From assembly GCF_000208745.1 (NCBI RefSeq), contig NC_030857.1:5883909-5947908 (forward strand): 64,000 nucleotides of DNA. The letters run 5' to 3'. The notes below the pieces were generated by a model. It made no database searches, had not been told where the DNA came from, and was given only the letters and a program-made list of their open reading frames with translations. Shown here piece after piece: positions 35,256 to 47,900 of this stretch. Source of the stretch: Theobroma cacao. Lineage: Eukaryota; Streptophyta; Magnoliopsida; Malvales; Malvaceae. Position numbers and translations under genes: made by a program. How positions within the stretch are numbered: the stretch's first letter is position 1; every line of letters begins with the position of its first letter.

Positions 35256-36163
35256 GCTAACTTAATTAGATTAACATGAAATGAAAAAACTCAAATCCTT
35301 CCATCAAAGTTTTACAATCCCAACACTTTAGGTCAAGTGAATTTCTACCTTCGAAGCTTGGGACATGAATTAATTTTGATTCTTGTCGGGTGCATGGCTA
35401 GACATGTATGCGTGATTGACATGATGAAATGTTTTCATGTTTATGATTCATTAAGGCTCCGAGACCCTTCTCTTGTTTCATCCGATTTTTCACTGTAACT
35501 CTCGATCTTCTTTGCCTGTTTTCTTTCCTTCTGGAGACTTCAGGTAACTCCAGATTTTTCTTAAGTACCCTCTCTTTTGACATTTGACTTTGCCTTAGGT
35601 TCGAGGCTCTGCCATTCCTTTTTTTCTCATCATTAAGTTTTTTGCTGAACAATGAGTGTAATTTCTTACTTAATTAGTTTATTTTTTTTACCAGTCATCA
35701 TTCATTTCTATGACAATCACTATGTGAATCATGGGATGGTAAATAATGAAAGGGTTAAAATAAAGAGGCAAAGGAGAATTTCATATATGAGAAATCAAAT
35801 AATTCAAGGCAAAGAGAATTTACAGAGCAAACATTAGATCTTTAAGTGATGAACACTCAGACCATTCAGAGAAAACAATCTGATATTCGATTTCAAGAAT
35901 TGTCCTTGATTGATGCTTTGAGCAAATCTGTGGGTTGCAGACTCCCTAACTTCCCCTGTTTTGTGAAATTGTGGAGCTCCATTCATAATGTATTTCTACC
36001 TCAATCTTGTGTCCCATTTAGGCTGACATCTTTAAATTTCATTATAACTTCCTGCTTTTCGACCTCAAGCCTCCATTTTTGGGTTTTCAGCATGAGTCTC
36101 CTCCTTTAGGTACGAGCTGCCCTTTTTGGGTTTTCACCACGAACCCCTTCTGGTTTTTTTTTT
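35256..36163 (-). other. Retrotransposon 3' untranslated region outside the array
   Basis: Non-coding DNA between the tandem array and the integrase stop. Short ORFs on both strands show no domains. Confidence 0.5.
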
Positions 36164-38410
36164 TTAAGCATAGTACTTCTTTACCGCATCCGCATTTATC
36201 GGATTAGGCAAATCTTCCCCATCCATGTCAGCCAAAATTAAAGCTCTTCCTGAAAAAACCTTCTTTACCACATACGGTGCTTCCCAATTCGGCATCCATT
36301 TTCTCCGAAAATCAGTTTGATTAGGGAGTATTCTCTTGAAAACCAACTCTCCTTCTCGAAATTGCCTGGGATGAACTTTTTTCTCGTATGCTCTCATCAT
36401 CCTTCGTTGGTACATCTGGCCATGACAAAGAGCTGCAAGCCTTTTCTCCTCAATCAGATTCAATTGTTCGTAACGGGAGCGGACCCACTCAGCATCTTCC
36501 AATTCTGTTTCCATCAACACTCTCAGTGATGAGATTTCTACTTCAACAGGTAGAACTGCTTTTGTACTATATACTAATAAATACGGAGTTGCCCCGGTGG
36601 AGGTAAGCACAGAAGTTCGATATGCATGCAAGGCAAAAGGAAGTTTTTCATGCCAGTCTTTATAAACTTCAGTCATCTTTTCGACAATATTTTTGATATT
36701 TTTATTGGCTGCCTCTACCGCTCCGTTCATCTTCGGACGGTAAGTTATCGAGTTATGATGTTTGATCTTGAATTTAGTGCAAACCTCCTTCACCATCGCA
36801 CCATTCAAATTGCTTGCATTATCAGTGATGATCCTTTCCGGTAGCCCATACCGACATATGATCTCCTTTTGGATGAACTTGCACACCACCTTTTGTGTCA
36901 CATTGGCATAGGAAGCTGCTTCTACCCATTTCGTGAAATAATCAATGGCCACCAATATGAATCGATGTCCATTAGAGGCTTTCGGCGTAATAAGCCCAAT
37001 CACATCCATTCCCCACATTGAAAATGATCAATGTGCTATGAAAATGTGCAATGGGGCTGGTGGAGCATGGATTCTATCAGCGTAAACTTGACACTTGTGG
37101 CATTTTCGAGCAAAGTTTATGCAGTCTAATTCCAATGTCAACCAATAATAACCAGCTCTCATAATTTGTCTAGCCAACATATGTCCATTAGCATGAGCTC
37201 CACAAGTTCCTTCGTGGACTTCTTTCATTATTTTGTTGTCTTCCGTAATATCCACACATCTCAAGAGTACTTGATCTGGACTCCTTTTGTAGAGCACTTC
37301 TCCGCTAAGGAAGAAACCCATTGCTAATCTTCTAAGAGTTCGCTTGTCATTGTCCGTGACATTCTCAGGATATGCCTGGTGCTGGATGTATGGCATGATA
37401 TCATGATACCACGGCTTACCATCAACCTCTTCCTCAACATTCAAGCAGTGTACAGAGACTTCACGGACTTCTAAATCAAAAGGGCGTACATCAGTCGCTT
37501 CTTTTATTTTGAACATCGCTGCGAGGGTGGCCAAAGCATCAGCAATCTGATTCTCTTCTCGAGGCAAATGGTTGAAGCTGATTTCTTTGAACTGTTTGCT
37601 TAATTCTATAACCAACTTTTTATATGGAACTAGTTTAGAATCTCTAGTTTCCTATTCACCTCTCATTTGACATATCACCAAAGCCGAATCTTCGTAAACA
37701 TCTATCATGTCAGCCTTCATCTCGATTGCTGCTTGTAATCCCATTACCAACACTTCATACTCCGCCATATTATTAGTACAATTGAAATTTAATCTCGTTG
37801 TGGCTGGATAATACTTTCCATTTGGAGAAATCAACACTGCCCCAATTCCGTGCCCCAAAGTATTGGATGCTCCATTAAAATACATCTTCCATAGATTAAG
37901 TTCATTGGAATCATCATTTTCTATGTGCAAGACGACCATCAAATCTTCATCTGGAAAATCGAAACTTATAGATTCATAATCCTCATTAGCTCGATCTGCA
38001 AGGAAATCGGCGATGGCGCTCCCTTTGATTGATTTTTGGGATACATACACAATATCATACTCAGACAATAGCACTTGCCATCGAGCTATTCTTCCAAACA
38101 GGTAGGGTTTTTCAAAAATATACTTGATGGGATCTAATTTCGTCACAAACCATGTTGTGTGATACAACATATACTGTCGGAGCCTCTGGACAGTCCATGC
38201 TAGCGCACAACACATCTTTTCGATCGCAGAATATTTGGACTCATACTTCGTGAATTTCTTGCTCAAGTAATATACGGCCCGTTCTTTCTTCCCCGTTTCA
38301 TCATGTTGTCTCAATACACATCCCATAGAATTCTTGTTCACAGTCAAATACAAAATAAGAGGTTTTCTAACCATCGGTGGCACCAACACCGGAGTAGTGT
38401 GTGAGAAGGA
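36164..38410 (-). pseudogene. Truncated pol: RNase H, archaeal-type RNase H, integrase
   Basis: Reading down the minus strand, one continuous frame runs from about 38410 to 36164 with two in-frame stops (37652-37654 and 37028-37030) where Trp codons are expected. Domain order: end of RT/start of retroviral RNase H (family phrase VLVPP...PLILYL, then LSKKFT...YSAIEK); a linker with ADFLAD; a second RNase H (MYFNGAS, NNMAEYEVL, EDSALVI); the integrase zinc-binding H2C2 domain (CHKCQ); and the integrase core (DVIG, ITDN, GAVEAANK = D,D,E). The first catalytic Asp of the second RNase H is Asn (YFNGA for the usual YFDGA). Both stops and this change are G-to-A on the coding strand. The frame has no start, protease or gag; upstream sequence has been deleted to near the primer-binding site. 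Non-functional. Confidence 0.92.
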
Positions 38411-38606
38411 ATATATTGACCTTGGACCAATAATTTCACATTCCCCTTATCCTAAATTTCCCGTAATTATTAAAAATAGTGAAGTAATAATAGCAAAATA
38501 ACTGAATGCATTAAACAAAAATATGCAAAATTGATGCTAGGGAAAACAACAAATTATTTAAGGCTTAAGATAACTTATGATTAATTAATGGTTTGACTCT
38601 CGATGT

Positions 38607-38624
38607 CCCCAGTGGAGTAGCCAT
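38607..38624 (-). other. Primer-binding site (PBS)
   Basis: TGGCTACTCCACTGGGGA on the minus strand begins two bases inside the 5' LTR and starts with TGG, complementary to a tRNA 3'-CCA end. I do not assign the tRNA without a search. Confidence 0.6.
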
Positions 38625-38626
38625 CT

Positions 38627-40023
38627 GTCGTAACATGCCGGTCCGGGAACCCGACCTCCAGACGCGGGCGAAAATTAAAATGGTTAGGGAGTTGCCATCA
38701 ATCTTTTTTTTCTTATCTAGGTGTGATTGGTCACTTATTAATCCGATTCTAATCGACGAAGTCCTTAATTAATTTTAGGTCCGTCGAAAGAACGAGAACT
38801 GATCTACGTTGTTTAGAGACAGGTTCGGGAGTACGGTTACGCACGGAGAAGGGTTAGCACCTCCATAGCGCCCGTTCCACGAACGGTACCATTTAATCTT
38901 AAGTTATCTTATTATAGCCTACCTTTAATTTAATCACTACTTATTAATTAAATTTTTATTAAATTGACTGACTGAGTTTTTTTATTTGGTTTTACGTATG
39001 CACATGATGCAAGCATAAAATGATGTCATGACTTGTTTATTTTAAATAATTGAGTCGGTAATCTTTTATTGGAAAATCATTCGAAGACCATCCCAACGCT
39101 TTGGTGAAGTCTCGAAATTTTTCTCACATAGAGATATCCCCGGAAGAACTCGTCTCTACAAGCTCCTCAGGAAAATCCCATCATCGGAATTCTCGCGCCA
39201 TTTACAAAATAAATGTAGCGTGCTATGACAGGATAAAATGCTGATGTCTACATGCACGCGTTTATTGACTTAGGTGATTCATAATTCACCCAACTATGTA
39301 TTTAAATATTTATCACATTGTTTATATACTTAGTATTATTTAATTATTTATTATTATTTTTTAGAGTTTCCTATTTAAATCTATATTCTTTAACTAGCAT
39401 AGTGAATTAATATTCCATCTTATGTATTATTTTCCTTTTTTAATCAAATAAATAATTAATTAAATTAATGGTTAACTTAATTTTATTTAATGATATTTAT
39501 TTGCTAATTAACTAACTACACTAACCTAGATTTAAATGTGATATTATGTAGATTTATTTTTCTCAATATATATTATTATTTTAGCAACGATTATTTGAGT
39601 TGATGGGTATTGAAATTTGGAGTTCGGATTTATCCCGACGCTTCGGTGAAAATCCGTCTCGAACTTCGCATTAAAAAAAAAATCCACTTAGAAGATGCAA
39701 CTCTTTACCTATCTTAGGTGAAATTTTTCAAATAATCATTTCATTCATTTTTTTTATTTTTATTATTTTATTATTTTTATTTTTTTTATTTCTTCTCATT
39801 TACTTATCATTATTACTATATTTATTTAAAAAAAAAACAAACTAAATCTATTATGAATTTTCTTATGTTATATATATATATTTCTCTAAACTATGCATCT
39901 TTACTATTATTTTTTATTATTACTATCATTTTTATTTTTTAATATTAAATATAAGCATTCATATTATATATATATTTCTTTCCTAGAAAAAATAAATGCA
40001 TTTTAATTNNNNNNNNNTAATTT

Positions 40024-40063
<40 letters not shown>

Positions 40064-41111
40064 CTTTTCTAAAAAAAATAAATGCATTTTAATTAAAGTG
40101 GGCTCGACCCAATACTAACTAAAATAAACCCAAGCAAAAAAAGAAGAGTTATACCTTATTGGGTTGCAATTGGCCCAATTCGGAGACCCACAAAAAGCCC
40201 GAGTCTGCTACACTGGATCTGACTTCCTAGGTCCACTAAACTGAGCCTAAAACGCACCATTTGGAGTGTTTGTTTGGCAACTTGTGCTCCTCCAAAACGA
40301 CATCGTTTTGGAGACCTTAAACCTAAGTTTTTAAGCTTTCTTTTTCTCTTCTCCTCTCATTTTTTGCCCTCTTTTCTCTCTCTAGCCGCCGGCCTCTCTG
40401 CCTTCTCTCTAAAATTTTTCCCCTCTCTCTCTCTTTCTCTTATGGCTGGCGCTTCCACCGTTTTCCTCACCGTCGACCGATGAGACTTCAGCCTCCCTCT
40501 CTCCCTCAAAGCCTTCTTTCCTTCCGATCGACGGATCTAGCACTCCCTGCCTCGGTCGACGGTGACCCAACAGGGTCTACCCTTTCCCTTGTCGGTGGCT
40601 GGTATACCGACCTCGAAAAGCTTTGGCTTCCACTCTCCTTTAGCCGGCACTCCAAAGATCCAACACTTCCTTCAAAACTCACCAATCTCCCTCACTCAAA
40701 CAAACCCGAATCCAAATCCTAGCCCCCTACTCTCTCTCATTTTTTTTGTTTTTTTGTATATATGTTATTGTGCTTTGTTTTTTGATTGTTGTTTTTTTAT
40801 TTTTGCCTGTGGCTAGGTAGCTTGCTGGTAGATTTAGGATTTTTTTTTTTTTGGATTTTGATCTCTCTTTTGGTTTTGCAGGTGGTGTCCTTAAAAGCTA
40901 GGTTGTCCAAAAATTTGGACAACCCAGCAATGGAGTTCTGGCACCAAGGAGTTAGTGGCCGAGCCCCATCATGCATGGTGGTTGGGGAAGGGATGGCCAG
41001 GCATACGCCCAGTCATTTCTTTCTCTCTTTTTATTTATTTATTTTTTATTTTATTATATATTTTTTATTATATATTTTTTTTATTATATTATTTTTTTTG
41101 AGGTGTCTACA
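38627..41111 (-). repeat. 5' LTR of the retrotransposon
   Basis: 2485 bp including a 9-base N gap (40009-40017). Short sequences flanking this gap (ending AAATGCATTTTAATT) occur on both sides, again suggesting an unresolved overlap. It aligns along its length with the first LTR apart from that LTR's extra duplication. Confidence 0.93.
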
Positions 41112-41116
41112 TGGAT
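41112..41116. repeat. Target-site duplication TGGAT (right copy)
   Basis: Exact match to 31951-31955, immediately after the TCTACA end of the second LTR. Confidence 0.9.
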
Positions 41117-42766
41117 AATGACCTGTCATACTAATTTATTACTTAATTTCATAAGAAAAGAAAAATTAGCAAGTTTACTTAAAGTTCAAATGTGTTGTGG
41201 GGATTTTTTTTTTCAAAAAGAAGTTTGAAACACATAAATGAAGTAATGCTTCTCTAAATGTCTTCCCCACATATTTGACCTTGACAGAAAAAGGCTCAAA
41301 TAGGAAATTGCATTGCGAAGTCAAGGGGATTGAACTTGGGTTTTGAAGTAAAGCATGCTATGTTTGATAGAAATGTATTGGTTCGGCCCTCCCATTTTTG
41401 TTCATGATCAGAAATTTCTATGCTTTCCAACTTTCTGTTTCGTTAATGGCCGCTTGTTACCACTAAATTTCCCTAAAATATTGGTAAGTCTAAAAATTTA
41501 AATATCTAATCTATGTGATTGAATCTTAACAGATCGAATAATTGCTTTTTGCATTTTGATTTCACATTAATCATATTAAGGTAAAAGAAAAATAATTAAT
41601 TAAAATGAGGATTTAATTTATCATGAAATGAAACTAAGATGTCGATTCAATTTTTCAGAAAGTCTTTAAATTTGCTCAAAATTTTGAAGATTTCAAATTG
41701 AAACTTATTGTCAGTTTTATGGCTTGTATACTTATCACTCTTTTGACACAATTACTTGGAAACTTGAAAGTGTTAATTCTTCCGCTTGAATATATATATA
41801 ATATATTTATGTAGTCCAGTCCAATTAACTGAACCTTGATAGGCCGAAGAACAAGAGAGGCCAAATCCAGGTAATGTAGGCTCAGAGCCTGAGACCACTA
41901 AAAACCCTTTCCAACGAGCAGGCCGAAGGGTTTCATTCTAAACCAGACCACCACCGACTCTGGTCAATGCATGGACTTACAACCTCAAGTTCCTTTTTCT
42001 TGTGGCCAAGGCCCAAATATTGAGCACTAATAATAACCAATTTTTGTTATTTTCCTAGGTTTCTTGAGAAACAACGGCTCCTCTTTCGAGGTGTCACTAT
42101 TTTTGTACAAGTGAATATTGGCATCTATTTTATCAGGAATCCCAGAAAGCAAGATAGTGTTTAGCTGGAAACAACTTGTGAGGGAAATAGACTTCCATTC
42201 GTTGGTGAGATAGCAACCCAATATATATATGGTACCTTTGCCAAGTTGATAAAGAAAGTGAATTATAGTGCTACCCTACCTTGAGTTTGTATTCCATACA
42301 ATATCAAGTAAATTTATATAATCATAGTCTAATAAAAATTTCTAAAAAACATTACAACATATATTACCCATTCCTGATATCTAGACTCATGTTATATTAG
42401 TACATTTACAATCTTTCTTTCAAAAAGCTACATCTTGATCCAAGGCACGATAGGAGTTTTTTCTTTTTGCAATATGTCAGCAAGTCTTAAAGGAGAGATG
42501 AGGCTTGAATCTTAACTCTCAACTGCCTTAATAAGGAACACGTATTAATCGTTAGGCCGAATCACCTTATCAGCAACGAAGCAAGAGAATAATTTAAGCA
42601 ACCTTGTCAAATTTGAGGGCGAGAATCAGCATACTGTCAACCAAAAGGGAGGATAAGAACCTTTAAGCGTATCTGACATTCTTTTCACTTCAACTTTATG
42701 TCGACACAAAGGTGCCAGTGCCACCTTGCCAAAAAAGAAATATGCGATCCAATCTTTTCCGCTAGT
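41117..42766. other. Intergenic region upstream of the CML gene
   Basis: No supported gene. The block at 42485-42570 resembles a tRNA-derived SINE remnant (listed separately). Confidence 0.5.
42485..42570 (-). mobile_element. Possible tRNA-derived SINE remnant
   Basis: On the minus strand, GGCCTAACGATTAAT (A-box-like) is followed about 35 bp later by AAGATTCAAGCCTCATCTC, which resembles the B box GATTCAAGCC. This spacing is that of tRNA-type pol III promoters in plant SINEs. There is no full cloverleaf, so it is not a tRNA gene, and no 3' tail was fixed. Confidence 0.3.
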
Positions 42767-42776
42767 TATTTATAGG
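42767..42776 (+). promoter_or_regulatory. Possible TATA-like element of the CML gene
   Basis: TATTTATAGG lies 46 bp before the CML ATG. The short distance leaves a leader of only 15-20 nt, so the assignment is tentative. Confidence 0.35.
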
Positions 42777-42821
42777 AAGGGAGCGAGGCAAAGGTAAGTT
42801 GAATGGTAAAATTTAAGCTCC

Positions 42822-43295
42822 ATGGCTCAACCGGGTTCTTTGTCTGCAGAAACTGAGACACTGAGCCATGTCCTGGGTCTGGTGGAGGCATTCAGAGCAT
42901 TTGATGCAGACAACGATCGAGCAATCAATGCTGCGGAGCTGGGTGGAATCCTGGGTTCGCTTGGTTACAACGCTAGTGAACAAGATGTAACGGCAATGAT
43001 GCAACAAGGAGACACTAACAAGGATGGATTGCTGAGCATCGAAGAGTTCCTGGAGATGAACACGAAGGACATGGAACTCGGGGACCTTGCAAGTTTTCTC
43101 AGGAGCGCTTTCCAGGCTTTTGATGTTGATGGGGAAGAGGCTGTGACAGCGACGGAGTTATATCAAATCCTGGGGAATCTTGGAGTTGAGTTGTCCCTGG
43201 AGGAATGCCAGGGGGTTATTGCTTCCATGGATGCAGATGGCGATGGAGCTGTTAGCTTTGAGGACTTCAAACTAATAGTTAATTCCCTCCTCTAG
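42822..43295 (+). CDS. Calmodulin-like calcium-binding protein (CML), four EF-hands
   Basis: Intronless 157-aa protein, the usual form for plant CMLs, which sense Ca2+ and bind target proteins. Four EF-hand loops are visible: loop 1 D28-E39 (DADNDRAINAAE; Arg where Gly is normal at position 6), loop 2 D64-E75 (DTNKDGLLSIEE; canonical), loop 3 D101-E112 (DVDGEEAVTATE; Glu at position 6) and loop 4 D137-D148 (DADGDGAVSFED; Asp instead of Glu at position 12). Only loop 2 is fully canonical; loop 4 may prefer Mg2+ or bind Ca2+ weakly. There is no signal peptide, palmitoylation motif or long extension, so a cytosolic/nuclear location is inferred. The start fits the family N-terminus (MAQ...). The exact CML number cannot be assigned by eye. 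Confidence 0.92.
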   Translation: MAQPGSLSAETETLSHVLGLVEAFRAFDADNDRAINAAELGGILGSLGYNASEQDVTAMMQQGDTNKDGLLSIEEFLEMNTKDMELGDLASFLRSAFQAFDVDGEEAVTATELYQILGNLGVELSLEECQGVIASMDADGDGAVSFEDFKLIVNSLL

Positions 43296-44900
43296 ATCAA
43301 ACTTCAATTCCCGCGTGTTTTAATTAATTAAACAAATCATGTTTACTATCTAGGTCTCCGGGCGCTTTCAGTCCATGCATGGGAAACAAGAAAGTCAAGA
43401 ACATATGTATACTAGCAAAAGTCCTTTTATGTTATTTAGAATTTCTCTTTCTATAAAGTCATGAACTTAATTTAATAGATCGAAGTGAACAAGTGCTCCT
43501 TCATGTCTCCCATAGAGAGCTTTTTCTGTAAAATAAATCTACAATTCTCCATCATTAATCTCCACTATGGTTCCCTAATTAAAGGCCTATAACTTTTTTT
43601 TTTGTGGGAGAGAGTCCCAAAACTTTAAGGCAAGTTACTATTATTTCAATATATATTTAGAGAACCAAGTTGAAAATTCCTTTTTACGTAGAGAACCAGA
43701 AACAATAAGAACTGAACGATAAGGTCAAAGCTAAGAATCGTGTTAGTTAACAGGCTAGCCTGCTATTCCGTAAAGAATGAAAACAAGTACAGAACTTGCA
43801 TACAGAAGAACACGAATAATGAACTTCCGTATCCAACAAAATAAAATAAAACATACATAAGGCAATTTGAGGTTTGAAGTGAACCTAGCTCGCTCCAGAG
43901 TTGGCTAATTTCAGACCTGATCTATCAATATACTAATCGATCAATGGCAAAGAGTACATATTAAAAGGAGTACTGAAAGATCATATGAAGATCATCTGTT
44001 ACTTGTTCAACCTGATCTGTCCAAAGGACAAGCTTAGGCTACAACAAATATAGGATCTGATTTTTCTTATCATTACGTAGCTTGCAGGAAGTAGTAATAT
44101 TTATGTACATTTTTTTTTGTCTTTTGCATGTATGAAAAGACAAAACTCAATTTAATTATTCACAAATGTATTGTGGTTGGAGTTAATTTGGGGGGGTTGG
44201 AATCGTATTATGAACCATCTCTTCAACACGTGATTGACTAGTAAGATGAAACATGAAAAAGCCACACTAGGAGTTTGAGCTGGTAGCCCTGTCTAGAAAT
44301 ATACCTGGATCACATTTGCCTGGCAAGTAAAACAAAAGAAAAACGCAACCCGAAATGCACAGGTAAAAGGACTGAATAATTAGTACTTGAGCTAAACCCC
44401 GATTGTCAGGACCTCATTGGGTTTGAGGTTCCACAAATTTGAAGGGTAATGGAATAATGGCCTTGGCCTAGCATTGCTGGTCCTCGCGCTGGCCAACCAT
44501 TAACTGCCTTCCAGTAACTTCATCCTTATCCAATACTTCAGTCAAACTTTTAAAAATAGAAGCAACATGTGATTTATTGCCCCGAAACATCAAATCTTGA
44601 GAAGCGACTAGGGGTTGTTTCGTAATTTAAAACTAGAAAGAACGACCACAAAAAATCCTAGTTGCAGTAGGGGTTCCTGTGCTCCTCTCTTGAAGGCGGC
44701 AAAATGTTGGTAATTTATTGTTCTCCCAATTCTCCAAGAAACGTGAAAGAAAGCCTACAGCATTATTCATGTTTCTTCGCCGTAAATGCCCCAAAAGTCT
44801 CTCTCTCTCTTTTGCTGGTCTTCCTGCTGCTAGTGTATATATATATTATGTGTTGTGAAGAAACTTGGTGTATTGAGAGGAGAAAACTGAGCTGCAAGCA
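43296..44900. other. Intergenic region between CML and the 6PGL-like gene
   Basis: No supported gene. The last 200 bp before 44901 are the probable 5' UTR and promoter of the 6PGL-like gene. The ORF at 44704-44913 there is in another frame from the true coding sequence and is not a gene. Confidence 0.5.
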
Positions 44901-47900
44901 ATGGAGAAGATAGAGCCAGAGCTGAGACTATTTGATAGCAGTGAAGAGCTATCGTCAGGTCTTGCTGACTATGTGCTTCAAGTCGCTGAATCTGCTGTGA
45001 AAGATATAGGCTCTTTTTCTCTTGTTCTCTCTGGAGGAGACATACCGAAGCGCTTAGGGTCCTTATAAACCTTTTGCATACACACTATAATACTTGTTTT
45101 TCTTTATGGTTTGGTTCTCTCTCCTTTTCATTTTTTGTGTATGATCATTTTGTAATGCAGGAAACTGACCAAAGCACCGTTCTTGAGACTGGTGGACTGG
45201 CCGAAATGGCATGTATTTTGGGCGGAGGAGAACGTCGTCGCCAAGTTACACCCTGATAGCCTCTATTGGCAAGCCAAAGAATGTTTCATCTCCAAGGTTA
45301 TTTTGCATCCTTCATCTCTGTTTACCCTTTCGAATAGTTAGTTACTTGGTAAAAGGTTAACTTTTTTATTCATATTATTATTTGATAATGTAATTATGTG
45401 ATAATTTTCCACTTTTCTTTAAAACGACTTAGTTTTGAGAATTCCATATAAACCTTTTCATTTGTTCCTTCCTTTTTCTCTCTCTATCCTCACTTTGCCT
45501 CACGATCTCTAGGATCTACCCAGAATCTGACCATTGTTGTCTCCTCTCGTTGGTGTCTTTCGTCACCAACCAAACCTAAAAAAAATCCTATTTCTGAGTT
45601 CCGTACTCATCCTTCTACCTTTTAATTGATTTAATTTTTTTAAAAAAAAATCTCTATTTTTCCTCATTATTCTCTTTTTTTTCACAAAAAGACAAAATCT
45701 GTATCTAGTCATGGCAATATTTTGCTACTAATTCCTCTCTCTCTCTCTCACTCCACACGTCCACTCGATTTTCAACAAATCTCAAAACTTTTAGATCTTC
45801 AGTTTTTTTTTATATTTTAAAAAATTACTCTGAGTAAAGCAGATAAGAAAATAATAAAAGAAATTGAAAAAGGCTTCTTCTTTTTTTTGTGATTTTGGCG
45901 TCAGTAAACGATGGCAATCAACCACCGATGATCGATAACAGAGGTAACGATTGTGGTTCACCAAATCTTTGAATTTTTTGTTCTACCATGTGATTACATC
46001 TTCAAGTCACATGAGCCAAAAATAGTAGTTGGGACTTGACGGTGCTTAATTTTCCACGTAAGTTAAAAATTTGTTTGGATATAAATTAAAATGGTTCATT
46101 TAAATCTAATAAAAGAATAGGAATTTAAATTAAAGAAATTGATAGTGATTCAAGAATTTATAACTATTTAAGCCAACGATAAATAATATGGTATAGCGAG
46201 GTTCATAAATTTGAATCAAATAATTACTAATTCATTTGTATCCTTTCGATATGTCTGAAATTTTTGCTGTATTTGAGCAACCAGAAGTTGGCATCTAATG
46301 GCAGCGTAAAAAGAGAGTGGGAGTATTCGGGCTAGACTCGTGTAGTGTGCAGGGAGTGTTAGGAATTGACAGGTCCTTTTGTACTATTCTTGATAATTCC
46401 TCAATTGATAATTTCATATATTAGCGTAGGTTAAAAAAAAAATTACTATTACGACGCCCTTTTTAATGCTATTAATGCATGTTTGGTACAGGGAATAGTT
46501 AAGCTATACTTTGTCTATTCTCATGTTTTATTTTTAACTTCATTTGGTATGCAATGTCATAAGAAATAGTTATTATTTAGTAATAGTTATTTTTGAAAAT
46601 GGGATAAAATTAAAGTTTAATTGAATTTAAGTTTTTTTATAAGAATATTTGATTTGCGGTATAAATAAAAATAAAATAAAATAATTATTATGTAAGAATA
46701 GAATAAGATGAATATAAAATAAAATAAGTGTTACGTAATTTGATATAATTAATAAAATAGAGTAAAAATAATTATTATGATTTATGATAGTATTTGGTTG
46801 GTAATAATAATTTTGAAATAAAAAAATAATAGATAATAAAAAGATAAAAAATATTTTTTATTAATATATATAATTATTTATTTTTAAATATTAATAATTT
46901 ATAATTAATTAAAATATTAATAATTTATAATTTAAATATTAATATTTTAATATAATTTAATTATTAATATTTTTAATTAATAATATTTTATTTATAATAT
47001 ATTTTTTTTTATTTTTTATTTTTTTATTTATATTTATTAAAAATTTAATGTATTAATAATTTAATAAATAAAACATTAATAGTTTAAAATATTAATATTT
47101 TAATTATTAATATTAATAATGTTTAAATTTTATGTAAAATATTAATATTTTAAATTTTATAAATAATTTTTTTATTTTTTTTATGGGTCGGTCGTCGAAA
47201 AGGTAATCGGTGTAATAAAATATCGATTTGGTGCACCATGTGGTTGGATTTGACCATTACGGCTTCAGATCAGCACTTCCCTTTCGGTTGGATCTAGTTG
47301 TGGAGTGCTAGATCCAACTATGGGATCTGGTTGGGAAGCACCAGATCCAGTGCTTCTCGCGGCTAGATCTGGCTTTTAAGTGTCATATTTGGTTAGATCT
47401 CCGCTTGAATCTTATCTGATCATATTTTGTCGTGAAATCGTCGTCACAGTTGTTGCCGTCGTCATGGTCGTAGTCATCGCCACCGTCATTTTCACTGTTG
47501 AGTGTCACTTAGAGAGAATGAGAGAGAAAAGAACGTGAGAAGAGCAAAAAAGAAGAGAAAATGAAAAAAAAATATTTATAGGCCTAGGGTTGTAATATTT
47601 TTAAGTTATAAGGAGCATTTTAGTCTCATCTCATTTTAGAGTTATTCCTTCAATTATGGAATAAAAAACATATGGGGAAGCTCGGGTATAGTTATGCTTG
47701 ATTTTGACCCATTTTAAAGAATAGTTATTATTGTACCAAACGAAGGTAAACTATTCCCTTGGGAATAGACAGGGAATATCTTAGCTATTTCTTGTACCAA
47801 TAGTGCAGCATGAGTTTTGTTATTCCATAATTGGAGGAATAATATTAAAATTTAATGAGAATAAAATATTTTTATAATTTAAAATATTACAATTTTAGAC

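Larger units (their letters stand above)
31956..41111 (-). mobile_element. Ty3/gypsy LTR retrotransposon, Tat/Ogre-like, internally deleted
   Basis: A 9.16-kb insertion bounded by two LTRs (31956-34567 and 38627-41111) and the 5-bp duplication TGGAT. On the minus strand the LTRs start TGTAGACACC and end GTTACGACA. Inside the 5' LTR (high coordinates) a primer-binding-site-like TGGCTACTCCACTGGGGA lies two bases in (38607-38624). The polypurine tract AAAGAGGGAC (34571-34580) adjoins the 3' LTR. The internal region is only about 4.06 kb and encodes, in minus-strand order, RNase H, a second (archaeal-type) RNase H and integrase. That order plus dual RNase H points to the Tat/Ogre lineage. Gag, protease and nearly all of reverse transcriptase are missing, so the copy is non-autonomous. 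The region between integrase and the 3' LTR carries a tandem array. Confidence 0.93.
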
